Assembly: GCA_943331855.1 (NCBI GenBank)
Contig: CALQNE010000049.1
Span: forward strand, 1-15,834
Direction of reading: 5' to 3'
DNA: 15,834 nucleotides
Source of the DNA: Bordetella parapertussis
GTDB taxonomy: Bacteria > Pseudomonadota > Gammaproteobacteria > Burkholderiales > Burkholderiaceae_B
Shown here: positions 7,967 to 14,196 of the stretch, piece after piece
Numbering within the stretch: the first letter of the stretch is position 1
How the letters are laid out: each line of letters opens with the position of its first letter
Position numbers and translations under genes: made by a program
Notes under the pieces: generated by a model
What the model saw: the letters and a program-made list of their open reading frames with translations, nothing else
Told to the model about the DNA's origin: nothing
Database searches by the model: none

Positions 7967-8569
7967 TTACGCATACGGGTTTGCTTCGTACTTGCGCACG
8001 AAGGCAGCAATCTTGTCAGCGTGGGTCAACGTGTAATCAAGTTCATCCATTCCAGTCAGCAAACAATGCTTTGAAAAAGGTGCGATCTCAAACGACTGTT
8101 CTGCCATCCCTGGCGCATGTACGACTTGCCGTTCAAGATCGACGGTCATTTTTGTACCGGGTTGATTTGTGAGCGTTACTAGAATTGCATCAATGACTTC
8201 GGCAGGCAGCACAATCGGCAGCAATCCATTCTTAAGCGAGTTTGAATAAAAAATATCGCCAAAACTTGGCGCAAGCACGGCACGCACACCATAGTCATAC
8301 AATGCCCATACAGCCTGCTCGCGCGACGAGCCGCAGCCGAAGTTACGTTGCGCCACCACGATCTGTGCCGCCACATACTCTGGCTGATTTAATACAAACT
8401 CGGGCCGCGTTGAATCGTCCTTGTGAAACCGCAGATCACGAAAAAGATAAGCGCCAAAATCATTGATGCGCGGTTTCTGCAAAAAGCGCGCTGGGATAAT
8501 CTGATCGGTATCGATGTTGGCGCGCGTTAAAGGCAGCGCCACAGCCTCAAGGTGTTCGAATGGTTGCAT
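7967..8569 (-). CDS. leuD: 3-isopropylmalate dehydratase small subunit (LeuD) or close paralogue
   Basis: LeuD is the swivel-domain partner of LeuC; together they isomerise 2-isopropylmalate to 3-isopropylmalate in leucine synthesis. The protein is 200 residues, normal for the family. Seen motifs are [13 protein letters not shown] (18-30), the active-site loop [11 protein letters not shown] (76-86), [18 protein letters not shown] (101-118) and the C-terminal [10 protein letters not shown]. The frame is open to 8635, overlapping leuC, but AGGA (complement of 8576-8579) 6 bases before the ATG at 8569 and the homologous start [10 protein letters not shown] support the shorter form. It follows leuC by 16 bases. 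Gln85 replaces the His of the common SSREHA signature, and [17 protein letters not shown] recalls a second LeuD-like clade rather than the main betaproteobacterial one (from memory). Confidence 0.88.
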   Translation of the reverse strand: MQPFEHLEAVALPLTRANIDTDQIIPARFLQKPRINDFGAYLFRDLRFHKDDSTRPEFVLNQPEYVAAQIVVAQRNFGCGSSREQAVWALYDYGVRAVLAPSFGDIFYSNSLKNGLLPIVLPAEVIDAILVTLTNQPGTKMTVDLERQVVHAPGMAEQSFEIAPFSKHCLLTGMDELDYTLTHADKIAAFVRKYEANPYA

Positions 8570-8585
8570 GTTCAATCCTGGATTG

Positions 8586-10013
8586 TTAGAGCGAAGTGCT
8601 GCGCAGCGCGCGTGCATCCGCAAGATGTCCCGCAATTGCGCTGGCCGCTGCCGTAGCGGGGCTCATGAGGTGAGTCCGAGAACCAGGCCCTTGCCGACCG
8701 ACAAAATTACGATTCGAGGTTGCCGCGCAGCGCTTGCCCGCAGCCACTAAATCCCCGTTCACGCCAATGCACATCGAACAGCCTGCAAAACGCCATTGAA
8801 AGCCAGCCTCAACAAAAATCTTATCGAGTCCCTCAGCCTCAGCTTGCGCCTTGACGAGCCCCGAACCTGGTACGACCCAGGCCTCAACGCCTGCGGCCAC
8901 CTTGCGCCCTTTTGCGACGGCGGCCGCACTTCGAAGATCTTCGATGCGACTATTGGTGCAAGAACCGATAAACACTCGATCAACAGACACATCGGTCAGC
9001 GCCATTCCGGGTTTTAACCCCATGTAGTCCAGCATGCGCTCAACGACAGCGCGTCTTTGCGGATCGGCAATCGTCGATGGATCGGGGATGCGTGAGGTCA
9101 CCGACATCGCGTCTTCAGGGCTATTACCCCAGGTCAACATTGGCTCAATATCTTGCGCCTTCAAACTCACTTCACGATCAAACGTTGCCCCAGGATCTGA
9201 GGGCAAGGTGCGCCAATACGCTAAGGCCTGATCCCATTGCACACCCTTCGGAGAAAACGGCCGGCCTGCTAAATATGCAAAGGTGGTCTCATCGGGCGCA
9301 ATCATCCCCGCACGTGCACCCGCTTCAATCGACATGTTGCAAATCGTTAAGCGTCCTTCAATCGACAGATTTCGAATAGCCGATCCCGCATACTCGATCA
9401 CATGGCCCACTGCGCCTGCGGCACCAATTTTTGCAATGATGGCAAGAATGATATCTTTGCCAGACACGCCTGGTGCGAGCGCGCCATCTACTGTAATGCG
9501 CATCGTTTTAGGCCGCCGCTGCCAGATCGCCTGCGTCGCCACCACGTGCGCGACTTCGCTTGTACCTATGCCAAACGCAAGCGCGCCTAGGGCACCATGT
9601 GTCGAAGTGTGACTATCTCCGCACACCATCAACAAGCCGGGTTGCGTCCACCCTTGCTCTGGCCCGATCACGTGCACGATACCCTGACGTTGGTCTTGCA
9701 AACCAACGAATTGAATGCCTGCCGCTTTCGTATCTCGGTCAAGCGACTCAGCCATCGCACGACTTTCGGGATCGGCCAAATCCATTAAATCTCTGCTATT
9801 GGTCGGGATGTAATGATCAGGCGTACCGAACGCACGCTCAGGCGTGCGCGCAGTTAGCTTGCGCTGTCTGAGCATCTCAAACGCCGGCGCTGAGCCATCC
9901 TGAATCATGTGTGTATCCACAAACATCAGCTCTTGACCATCTTCACGCTCAAGGATGCGGTGTCGCGACCAAATTTTTTCGAAAAGCGTTTTGGGTTGTG
10001 CTTCTGAACGCAT
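8586..10013 (-). CDS. leuC: 3-isopropylmalate dehydratase large subunit (LeuC) or close paralogue
   Basis: LeuC is the [4Fe-4S] aconitase-family subunit of isopropylmalate isomerase. The 475 residues match the family length (about 466-475). The three cluster cysteines are present: Cys352 (IGSCTNSRIEDLRSA) and Cys412 and Cys415 (GCSMCIGVNGD). Other family blocks are GIVHVIGPEQGWTQPG, VCGDSHTSTHGALGALAFGIGTSE, and NRNFVGRQGPGSRTHLMSP near the end. The ATG at 10013 has GGAAG 6 bases upstream. It starts 41 bases after the Bug receptor stop with no hairpin between, so the two are probably co-transcribed. Variants against the common form, recalled from memory, are VDTHMIQDGSAPAF for IDRHLVHEVTSPQAF, SEVAHVVATQ for SEVEHVLATQ, and IGVNGD for LAMNxD. 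These suggest a diverged or second LeuC clade, while the catalytic core looks intact. Confidence 0.9.
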   Translation of the reverse strand: MRSEAQPKTLFEKIWSRHRILEREDGQELMFVDTHMIQDGSAPAFEMLRQRKLTARTPERAFGTPDHYIPTNSRDLMDLADPESRAMAESLDRDTKAAGIQFVGLQDQRQGIVHVIGPEQGWTQPGLLMVCGDSHTSTHGALGALAFGIGTSEVAHVVATQAIWQRRPKTMRITVDGALAPGVSGKDIILAIIAKIGAAGAVGHVIEYAGSAIRNLSIEGRLTICNMSIEAGARAGMIAPDETTFAYLAGRPFSPKGVQWDQALAYWRTLPSDPGATFDREVSLKAQDIEPMLTWGNSPEDAMSVTSRIPDPSTIADPQRRAVVERMLDYMGLKPGMALTDVSVDRVFIGSCTNSRIEDLRSAAAVAKGRKVAAGVEAWVVPGSGLVKAQAEAEGLDKIFVEAGFQWRFAGCSMCIGVNGDLVAAGKRCAATSNRNFVGRQGPGSRTHLMSPATAAASAIAGHLADARALRSTSL

Positions 10014-10054
10014 ACTTTGCTTCCATTCAACAGTTTTTAAATTAGCTTAGGGAG

Positions 10055-11014
10055 TTACTCTGCTTTGGCACCCGCCAACCGAACGATTTTTTCGTAACGC
10101 AGCGTTTCAGAGGCAATAAATGCACCAAATTCTTCAGGCGTGCCGCCACCAATTTCTGCACCAAAATCCGCCATCCGCTTTTTAAGTTCTGGCGACTTCA
10201 AGATCTGATTGAGCTCAGTGTTCAGCCGATCAATAATAGGTTTGGGCGTGCCGGCTGGAACCATCACTCCGTACCAAGATACTGCGTGCACGCCGGGTAT
10301 GCCTAATTCATCAAACGTTGGCGTATCGGGCAAAGCGGGATTACGCGCCTTTGAAGCAACTGCCAAAGCGCGAAGCTTGCCGCCCGCGATCAAGGATAAG
10401 CAAGCTGTCGTGTCCAGCATGAATGAGATATGTCCCGCCATGAGGTCTGCTTCGGCAGGGGCAGTCCCTTTGTAGGGAACGTGAACAACATCAACGCCGG
10501 TCGACTGCACGAACACAATACCCGCCAGATGCTGTGAGGAGCCCACGCCGGCCGAGCCGTAGTTCAACTTTCCGGGATTTGCCTTGGCAAGCGCGATGAG
10601 CTCTGCGACATTTTGGACTGGCGAATTCGTTGGCACAACAAGAATATTGGGTACAGCCGACACGTAGATCACGGGCGCAAAATCGGCGACTGGATCGAAG
10701 CCCAACTTCTTATATAGGTGCACGTTCACAGCATTAGGGCTTAACGATCCCATCAAAATCGAATAGCCATCGGGTTTTGCGCGGGCAAACTGTTCCGTTC
10801 CAATATTGCCTCCTGCACCAGGCTTATTTTCAATAACAACAGACTGACCTAGTGCATTCGCGAGCGGTTGGGCGATCATACGTGCAGTCGAGTCAACGCC
10901 ACCCCCTGGGGGCCAGGGAACAGTAAACCTCAAAGCTTGCGAGGGATAGGGTTGAGCCTGACTCAAGACCGACCAACAAACAAGAACAACACCTAGCCAG
11001 ATGTTACGCAACAT
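10055..11014 (-). CDS. Bug/TctC-type periplasmic solute-binding protein (first of two)
   Basis: Bug proteins are periplasmic receptors of tripartite tricarboxylate transporters that bind carboxylates, amino acids or related small anions. The protein is 319 residues with a Sec signal peptide (MLRNIWLGVV core, likely cleavage after SQA, residue 20). The family pattern is clear: YPSQALRFTVPWPPGGGVD, IENKPGAGGNIGTE, AKPDGYSILMG, LNYGSAGVGSSQHLAG, VHVPYKGTAPAEADLMAG, and the C-terminal AGAKAE. A GTG at 11029 is in frame, but GGAGA (complement of 11021-11025) 6 bases before the ATG at 11014 is a good ribosome-binding site and would lie inside the longer form. No TctA or TctB membrane genes are in the window, so it is an orphan receptor. 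It stands between a leucine leader/attenuator and leuC, which makes it the first gene of the apparent leu operon. Ligand unknown. Confidence 0.93.
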   Translation of the reverse strand: MLRNIWLGVVLVCWSVLSQAQPYPSQALRFTVPWPPGGGVDSTARMIAQPLANALGQSVVIENKPGAGGNIGTEQFARAKPDGYSILMGSLSPNAVNVHLYKKLGFDPVADFAPVIYVSAVPNILVVPTNSPVQNVAELIALAKANPGKLNYGSAGVGSSQHLAGIVFVQSTGVDVVHVPYKGTAPAEADLMAGHISFMLDTTACLSLIAGGKLRALAVASKARNPALPDTPTFDELGIPGVHAVSWYGVMVPAGTPKPIIDRLNTELNQILKSPELKKRMADFGAEIGGGTPEEFGAFIASETLRYEKIVRLAGAKAE

Positions 11015-11062
11015 GATTTGTCTCCGCACAGGAACATTGCCTGTTAGTTTTTTTAAGACTGC

Positions 11063-11089
11063 AAAAAGAGCCTAACACCAAAAGGCTCT
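11063..11089 (-). terminator. Attenuator-like terminator hairpin in the leader of Bug-leuCDB
   Basis: On the minus strand, AGAGCCT (complement of 11083-11089), a 9-base loop and AGGCTCT (complement of 11067-11073) form a perfect 7-bp stem running into TTTT (complement of 11063-11066). It lies 37 bases after the stop of the Leu-rich leader ORF and about 48 bases before the Bug start. The only upstream minus-strand ORF is that leader, so this fits an attenuator better than the end of another gene. Confidence 0.65.
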
Positions 11090-11122
11090 AACTGGTACCC
11101 CGTCAACAAATTGATGGCGATC

Positions 11123-11128
11123 TAGGCT
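11123..11128 (-). promoter_or_regulatory. Candidate antiterminator arm overlapping the leader stop codon
   Basis: AGCCTA on the minus strand begins inside the leader TAG stop and is the exact complement of TAGGCT (complement of 11069-11074), which contains most of the 3' arm of the terminator. Pairing would prevent the terminator. A ribosome finishing the leader would cover this segment, and one stalled at the Leu codons would leave it free. A second option is AAGGC (complement of 11134-11138) pairing with GCCTT (complement of 11082-11086) of the 5' arm. Folding has not been computed. Confidence 0.45.
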
Positions 11129-11174
11129 AGGGTGCCTTATGATAAACAGACAATAACAACAACCAAACCAACAT
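11127..11174 (-). CDS. leuL: Leucine-rich leader peptide of the Bug-leuCDB operon
   Basis: A 15-codon ORF, MLVWLLLLSVYHKAP, contains four consecutive leucine codons (TTG TTG TTA TTG) at positions 5-8 and a fifth Leu codon at position 2. Downstream on the same strand are a terminator hairpin, then the Bug gene and leuC-leuD-leuB. This is the expected layout of a leucine attenuation leader, in which a ribosome stalled on Leu codons favours antitermination. The ribosome-binding site is poor (AGG 4 bases before ATG). The frame is open further upstream, so a longer peptide starting at an upstream TTG is possible. The ORF overlaps the 5' untranslated region of the divergent NHL gene, and its promoter must lie around or inside the first codons of that gene. 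I could not assign a convincing -35/-10 pair there. Confidence 0.6.
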   Translation of the reverse strand: MLVWLLLLSVYHKAP

Positions 11175-11192
11175 CGACCTGAGAGACAGAAC

Positions 11193-12155
11193 ATGACGAC
11201 TATCATTGGACAAGGCAATTTTAAATATCGCGTCGCCGAGGGCTGGGGCAAACTTCCTGAAGGTTGGAAATTTGGCGACGTCGCTGCGGTCGGGATTGAT
11301 CGTCAGGATCGCGTTTACGCCTTTAATCGCGGAGAGCACCCCATGGTGGTGTTTGATCGTGAAGGCAACTTTTTAAACTCGTGGGGCGAAGGCGTATTCA
11401 AGCGCGCTCATGGCGTACAAATGGGCCCTGACGATACGATTTACCTCACCGATGACGGTGATCACACGGTTCGCAAGTGCACCCTCGACGGAAAAATCTT
11501 GCTTGAGATCGGTTTGCCCGGCCAGGCCTCGCCCTACATGAGCGGCAAACCGTTTAACCGCTGCACACACACCGCCCTGTCACCCGAAGGCGATATTTAT
11601 GTGTCAGACGGCTATGGCAATTCGCGCGTGCACAAGTACAGTCCGGACGGAAAATTATTATTCTCGTGGGGCTCACCTGGCACAGATCCTGGTCAGTTCA
11701 ACATTGCGCATAATATTTTGTGTGACACCAACGGTTTGGTCTATGTTGCCGATCGCGAAAATCACCGCATCCAGATTTTTAATGGAAAAGGAAAGTACGA
11801 AGGACAATGGGGCAACATGCATCGGCCTTGCGGGCTGTTCCTAACCGGTGGCAAGTGCCCACTTTGCTATGTGGGTGAGCTTGGCCCACATCTGCCCGTA
11901 AACAGAAACATGCCCAACACCGGACCTCGCGTGAGCATTTACGACTTGTCAGGAAATTTACAAGCACGTGTCGCCGCCGAAGAGCCTCACGGCACCGGCG
12001 TGGGTCAATTTATTGCGCCTCATGGCATGGCCGTCGATAGCCATGGCGACATGTACGTCGGCGAAGTTGCCTACACCTCTTGGCCCGCCTCGTATCCCAC
12101 CACCCCAAAACCTGACTACATTCGATGTCTTCAGAAATTCGTCAAAATCGAGTAA
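11193..12155 (+). CDS. NHL-repeat beta-propeller protein (peptidyl-alpha-hydroxyglycine amidating lyase-like)
   Basis: The 320 residues carry several NHL/SMP-30-like blades: GIDRQDRVYAFNRGEHPMVVFDREGNF, HGVQMGPDDTIYLTDDGDHTVRKCTLDGKIL, TALSPEGDIYVSDGYGNSRVHKYSPDGKLL, NILCDTNGLVYVADRENHRIQIF and HGMAVDSHGDMYVGE, consistent with a six-bladed propeller. No signal peptide is visible, so it is probably cytoplasmic. Bacterial relatives are often named peptidylglycine monooxygenase-like or NHL proteins, but real activity is unproven. A CPLC motif (in GGKCPLCYVGE) interrupts one blade and could bind metal or form a disulfide. The ATG has GAGAG (11181-11185) 7 bases upstream. The gene is divergent from the Bug-leu operon and its 5' untranslated region is antisense to the Leu leader. 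Convergent with the downstream lipoprotein gene. Confidence 0.85.
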   Translation: MTTIIGQGNFKYRVAEGWGKLPEGWKFGDVAAVGIDRQDRVYAFNRGEHPMVVFDREGNFLNSWGEGVFKRAHGVQMGPDDTIYLTDDGDHTVRKCTLDGKILLEIGLPGQASPYMSGKPFNRCTHTALSPEGDIYVSDGYGNSRVHKYSPDGKLLFSWGSPGTDPGQFNIAHNILCDTNGLVYVADRENHRIQIFNGKGKYEGQWGNMHRPCGLFLTGGKCPLCYVGELGPHLPVNRNMPNTGPRVSIYDLSGNLQARVAAEEPHGTGVGQFIAPHGMAVDSHGDMYVGEVAYTSWPASYPTTPKPDYIRCLQKFVKIE

Positions 12156-12157
12156 GC

Positions 12158-12213
12158 AAAAATATGACCGTATTCACTGAAGGCTGCTGCCTTACCTCAT
12201 GTGGATACGGTCA
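12158..12213 (-). terminator. Large hairpin with T tract ending the lipoprotein gene
   Basis: Perfect 9-bp arms TGACCGTAT (12165-12173) and ATACGGTCA (12205-12213) continue inward by four more pairs (one G-T) and enclose a small AAGGC-TGCT-GCCTT hairpin (12180-12193). On the minus strand the structure is followed by TATTTTT (complement of 12158-12164), as for an intrinsic terminator. One arm lies in the last codons of the lipoprotein gene. Read on the plus strand it has no T tract but could still protect the NHL transcript end. Confidence 0.65.
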
Positions 12214-12914
12214 GCCACAATAACAAACTCGAGTTGCTCGATATCTTTTACCGAGGTCTTTGGAATCGTGAAGGTGGCTTTACTCCAGCTCGCCGGCCTT
12301 AATGTCTCAGTCAGGCTAAATTCTTTTTGTAAATCTGCGCCCCATGTTGCATTCACTTTAAAACCATGAAAAGCCATGTTCGAGGGATTGCCAATACTCA
12401 AGGTGACTCTTAGATCATTATTCGTCGCAACGATGCTGTCAAGCGACACCAACAACGTACCCAGATTTGTATCGAGCCGTTTGTAAACCCGAGGGCGTCT
12501 AGGATCAAATACCGCTGAATGATAAGAGGCTGTGTTTGTGCTCACGGCGTCGAGCTCGGCTTCCAGCTCACTGACCTTTTGATTTAAAGAGATAATCTCT
12601 TTACCTAACACCTCTTGTGTTGCCGTCAGCGCCTTTTTGTATTCAATCAACACACTCTCAGTCGACTGCTTATAGCTGTCGAGCGTTTTTTGGATATCGG
12701 CAATGCTCTGGACGTTTTGATTTAAGACCGTCACGTCCTTACCTAAAATCTCTTGCAATGCCAACAGGGTCTTTTTATTGTCGGCCAACTCTTTCGCAGT
12801 CGACAGCTTGAACGCGTCAAGAGACTGACTAGTATCGGCAGAATCTTTGCAACCTGCCAACCCAAAGAGCATTGCAAAAATCACAAAGAAAGCGGGCAAA
12901 AATCTTGAACTCAC
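12192..12914 (-). CDS. Outer-membrane-type lipoprotein with duplicated coiled-coil segment (DUF3251-like C-terminus)
   Basis: The 240-residue protein starts with a compact lipoprotein signal (MSSRFLPAFFVIFAMLFGLAGC); the lipobox LAGC puts the lipidated Cys at 22, with Lys at +2, so no inner-membrane retention Asp. Residues 32-68 and 78-114 are copies of one unit with a 46-residue period (LDxxKxST...QExLGK...LNQxV), rich in heptad Leu and charged residues, and likely a coiled coil. The C-terminal 90 residues (GTLLVSLDSI, LSIGNPSN, ETLRPASW) form a beta-rich domain reminiscent of DUF3251/YajI, a weak recollection. An upstream ATG at 12980 is in frame, but GAGGAG (complement of 12922-12927) 7 bases before the GTG at 12914 decides the start. 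Function unknown. No partner gene is adjacent: divergent from the second Bug gene, convergent with the NHL gene. Confidence 0.8.
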   Translation of the reverse strand: MSSRFLPAFFVIFAMLFGLAGCKDSADTSQSLDAFKLSTAKELADNKKTLLALQEILGKDVTVLNQNVQSIADIQKTLDSYKQSTESVLIEYKKALTATQEVLGKEIISLNQKVSELEAELDAVSTNTASYHSAVFDPRRPRVYKRLDTNLGTLLVSLDSIVATNNDLRVTLSIGNPSNMAFHGFKVNATWGADLQKEFSLTETLRPASWSKATFTIPKTSVKDIEQLEFVIVADRIHMR

Positions 12915-12921
12915 AATACGA

Positions 12922-12934
12922 CTCCTCAGAGGAG
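12922..12934. promoter_or_regulatory. Palindrome containing the lipoprotein ribosome-binding site
   Basis: CTCCTC-A-GAGGAG is a perfect inverted repeat whose minus-strand GAGGAG half is the Shine-Dalgarno sequence of the lipoprotein GTG start. In RNA a 4-bp CTCC/GGAG stem with a 5-base loop could hide the ribosome-binding site. It could also be a chance feature of a purine-rich site. Confidence 0.35.
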
Positions 12935-12978
12935 ATGGATGATCAAGGCGACGCCATTGAGATTGGACAGCCTGCATC

Positions 12979-13006
12979 AATTTAATCAGGCAAAAGCGAA
13001 GTTCAA
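12979..13006 (-). promoter_or_regulatory. Candidate promoter of the lipoprotein gene
   Basis: Minus-strand TTGAAC (complement of 13001-13006, 4 of 6) and TAAATT (complement of 12979-12984, 4 of 6) are 16 bases apart. Transcription would begin near 12972, downstream of the longer-frame ATG codons at 12980 and 12977, which agrees with the GTG start at 12914. Consensus match only. Confidence 0.3.
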
Positions 13007-13089
13007 CGCTCGCGCGTGAAACAGGTAATCATTTTAGCGATAAACGACAAACGAACAAGCGATCAACTGTTCTCGCATGAAGAAAGAGG

Positions 13090-13103
13090 ACGGGTTTACC
13101 CGT
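13090..13103. promoter_or_regulatory. 14-bp palindrome upstream of the second Bug gene (candidate operator)
   Basis: ACGGGT-TT-ACCCGT is a perfect inverted repeat with 6-bp arms, centred about 64 bases before the Bug start. A CATAAT (13128-13133) downstream could be the -10 element, though no good -35 was found. The position and symmetry are those of a dimeric repressor or activator site. No regulator gene is adjacent to test this against. Confidence 0.4.
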
Positions 13104-13160
13104 ATATCAACTTAGTGTCGTTGCAACATAATCTCTGTTACCCAATATCAAAGGACCTTC

Positions 13161-14138
13161 ATGAAAGTCTTAGCTGCACTGAGTCACCTCGCCGTAACCG
13201 GATTACTTCTAGCCCTTAGTAACAATTGCCTTGCGCAAGCCGACTATCCCAATAAATTGGTTCGTATCATCTTGCCCTACGCGCCTGGCGGTGCAACGGA
13301 TATGGTGGCACGCACGGTCGCGCAACAGTTATCAATCAAGTGGGGCCAGCCTGTCATCGTCGAAAATCGGCCTGGCGGCAATGGCAACATCGGCACCGCA
13401 GAGGCCGCGAAGGCAACACCCGATGGCTACACGCTGTTGATGGCGACGTCGAGTCACGCGATCAACGCGTCGCTATACAAAGGGTTGTCCTTTATTTTCG
13501 CCAAAGACTTCACGCCCTTGTCCAATCTTGCCTTTGCACCTTTGCTGCTTGTGGTGAATCCTTCTTTAAAACCAAATAACGTCAAAGAGTTTGCCGACTA
13601 CGTGCGCCAGAATCCCCAACAATTGAACTACGGCTCGGGCGGTGTAGGAACCGCTGCACATCTTGCCGGTGAACTGTTTAATTCAGAGCTCGGTGCGCAA
13701 ATGACCCACGTTGCCTACAAAGGCGGCACGCTCGCCACCAACGACCTTGTCGGCGGGCAAATCCAGTTGATGTTTGCAAACCTACCCGAAGCAATTGCGC
13801 AAGTTAAAGGCGCACGACTCAAGGCCTTAGCCGTTACCGGCAACACGCGCAATCCACAAGCCCCGGACGTACCAACTTTTGCTGAAAGTGGTTACCCACA
13901 AATTAATCTCAAATCGTGGTTTGGGCTCTTTGCAATCACCGGCACACCCTCGGCCGTTCTCGATCGAATCAGCAGTGATATCGCAACGGTGGTCGCACTG
14001 CCTGAAGTACAAAGCAAGTTTCGCGACTTCGGCACTGAGCCCGTCGGAAACAGTCGGGCAGATTTTCAGACGTTTGTGAATGCAGACTTACCGATGTGGG
14101 CAAAATTAGTACAGCAATCTGGCGCGAAAGCCGAATAA
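13161..14138 (+). CDS. Bug/TctC-type periplasmic solute-binding protein (second)
   Basis: A 325-residue receptor of the tripartite tricarboxylate transporter family. It has a Sec signal peptide (hydrophobic stretch about 8-20, likely cleavage after CLA at 25 or AQA at 27) and the full set of Bug motifs: YPNKLVRIILPYAPGGATDMVAR, VENRPGGNGNIGTAEAAKATPDGYTLLMA, LNYGSGGVGTAAHLAGELF, MTHVAYKGG, LVGGQIQLMFANL, and the terminal SGAKAE. AAGGA (13151-13155) lies 5 bases before the ATG. It resembles the first Bug protein in the window but differs in most non-motif positions (for example around the ligand loops TSSHAINA and SLSPNAVN), so the two are distant paralogues with probably different ligands. 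No TctA/TctB genes are nearby. The neighbours give no hint of its ligand. Confidence 0.93.
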   Translation: MKVLAALSHLAVTGLLLALSNNCLAQADYPNKLVRIILPYAPGGATDMVARTVAQQLSIKWGQPVIVENRPGGNGNIGTAEAAKATPDGYTLLMATSSHAINASLYKGLSFIFAKDFTPLSNLAFAPLLLVVNPSLKPNNVKEFADYVRQNPQQLNYGSGGVGTAAHLAGELFNSELGAQMTHVAYKGGTLATNDLVGGQIQLMFANLPEAIAQVKGARLKALAVTGNTRNPQAPDVPTFAESGYPQINLKSWFGLFAITGTPSAVLDRISSDIATVVALPEVQSKFRDFGTEPVGNSRADFQTFVNADLPMWAKLVQQSGAKAE

Positions 14139-14167
14139 GCATTGCTAACCAGGTTTTGCACGTATTT

Positions 14168-14191
14168 GCTTGAGAGGCGTGCCTCTCAAGC
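14168..14191. terminator. Perfect inverted repeat between convergent genes (possible bidirectional terminator)
   Basis: Arms of 11 bp (14168-14178 and 14181-14191) flank a 2-base centre, giving a stable hairpin on either strand. It sits between the stops of the second Bug gene (14138) and the MFS gene (14197). Neither side has a T tract, so intrinsic termination is uncertain; it may work as an mRNA end-stabilising stem. Confidence 0.45.
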
Positions 14192-14196
14192 GTGCG

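Noticed and set aside
7943..7968. Inverted repeat AACGT...ACGTT between leuD and leuB as a terminator
   Set aside because: Arms are only 5 bp with a 16-base gap and no T tract; leuB has a good ribosome-binding site, so read-through is expected.
8570..8635. leuD starting at 8635, overlapping leuC
   Set aside because: The extra residues are not LeuD-like and simply read the end of leuC in another frame; an AGGA site supports the ATG at 8569.
11015..11029. GTG start of the first Bug gene at 11029
   Set aside because: The GGAGA Shine-Dalgarno for the ATG at 11014 would be inside the coding region; the signal peptide is complete from 11014.
11175..11339. Longer 70-residue minus-strand ORF containing the Leu leader
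   Set aside because: It reads through the antisense of NHL codons and has no recognisable protein features; only its last 15 codons show a pattern, as a leader peptide.
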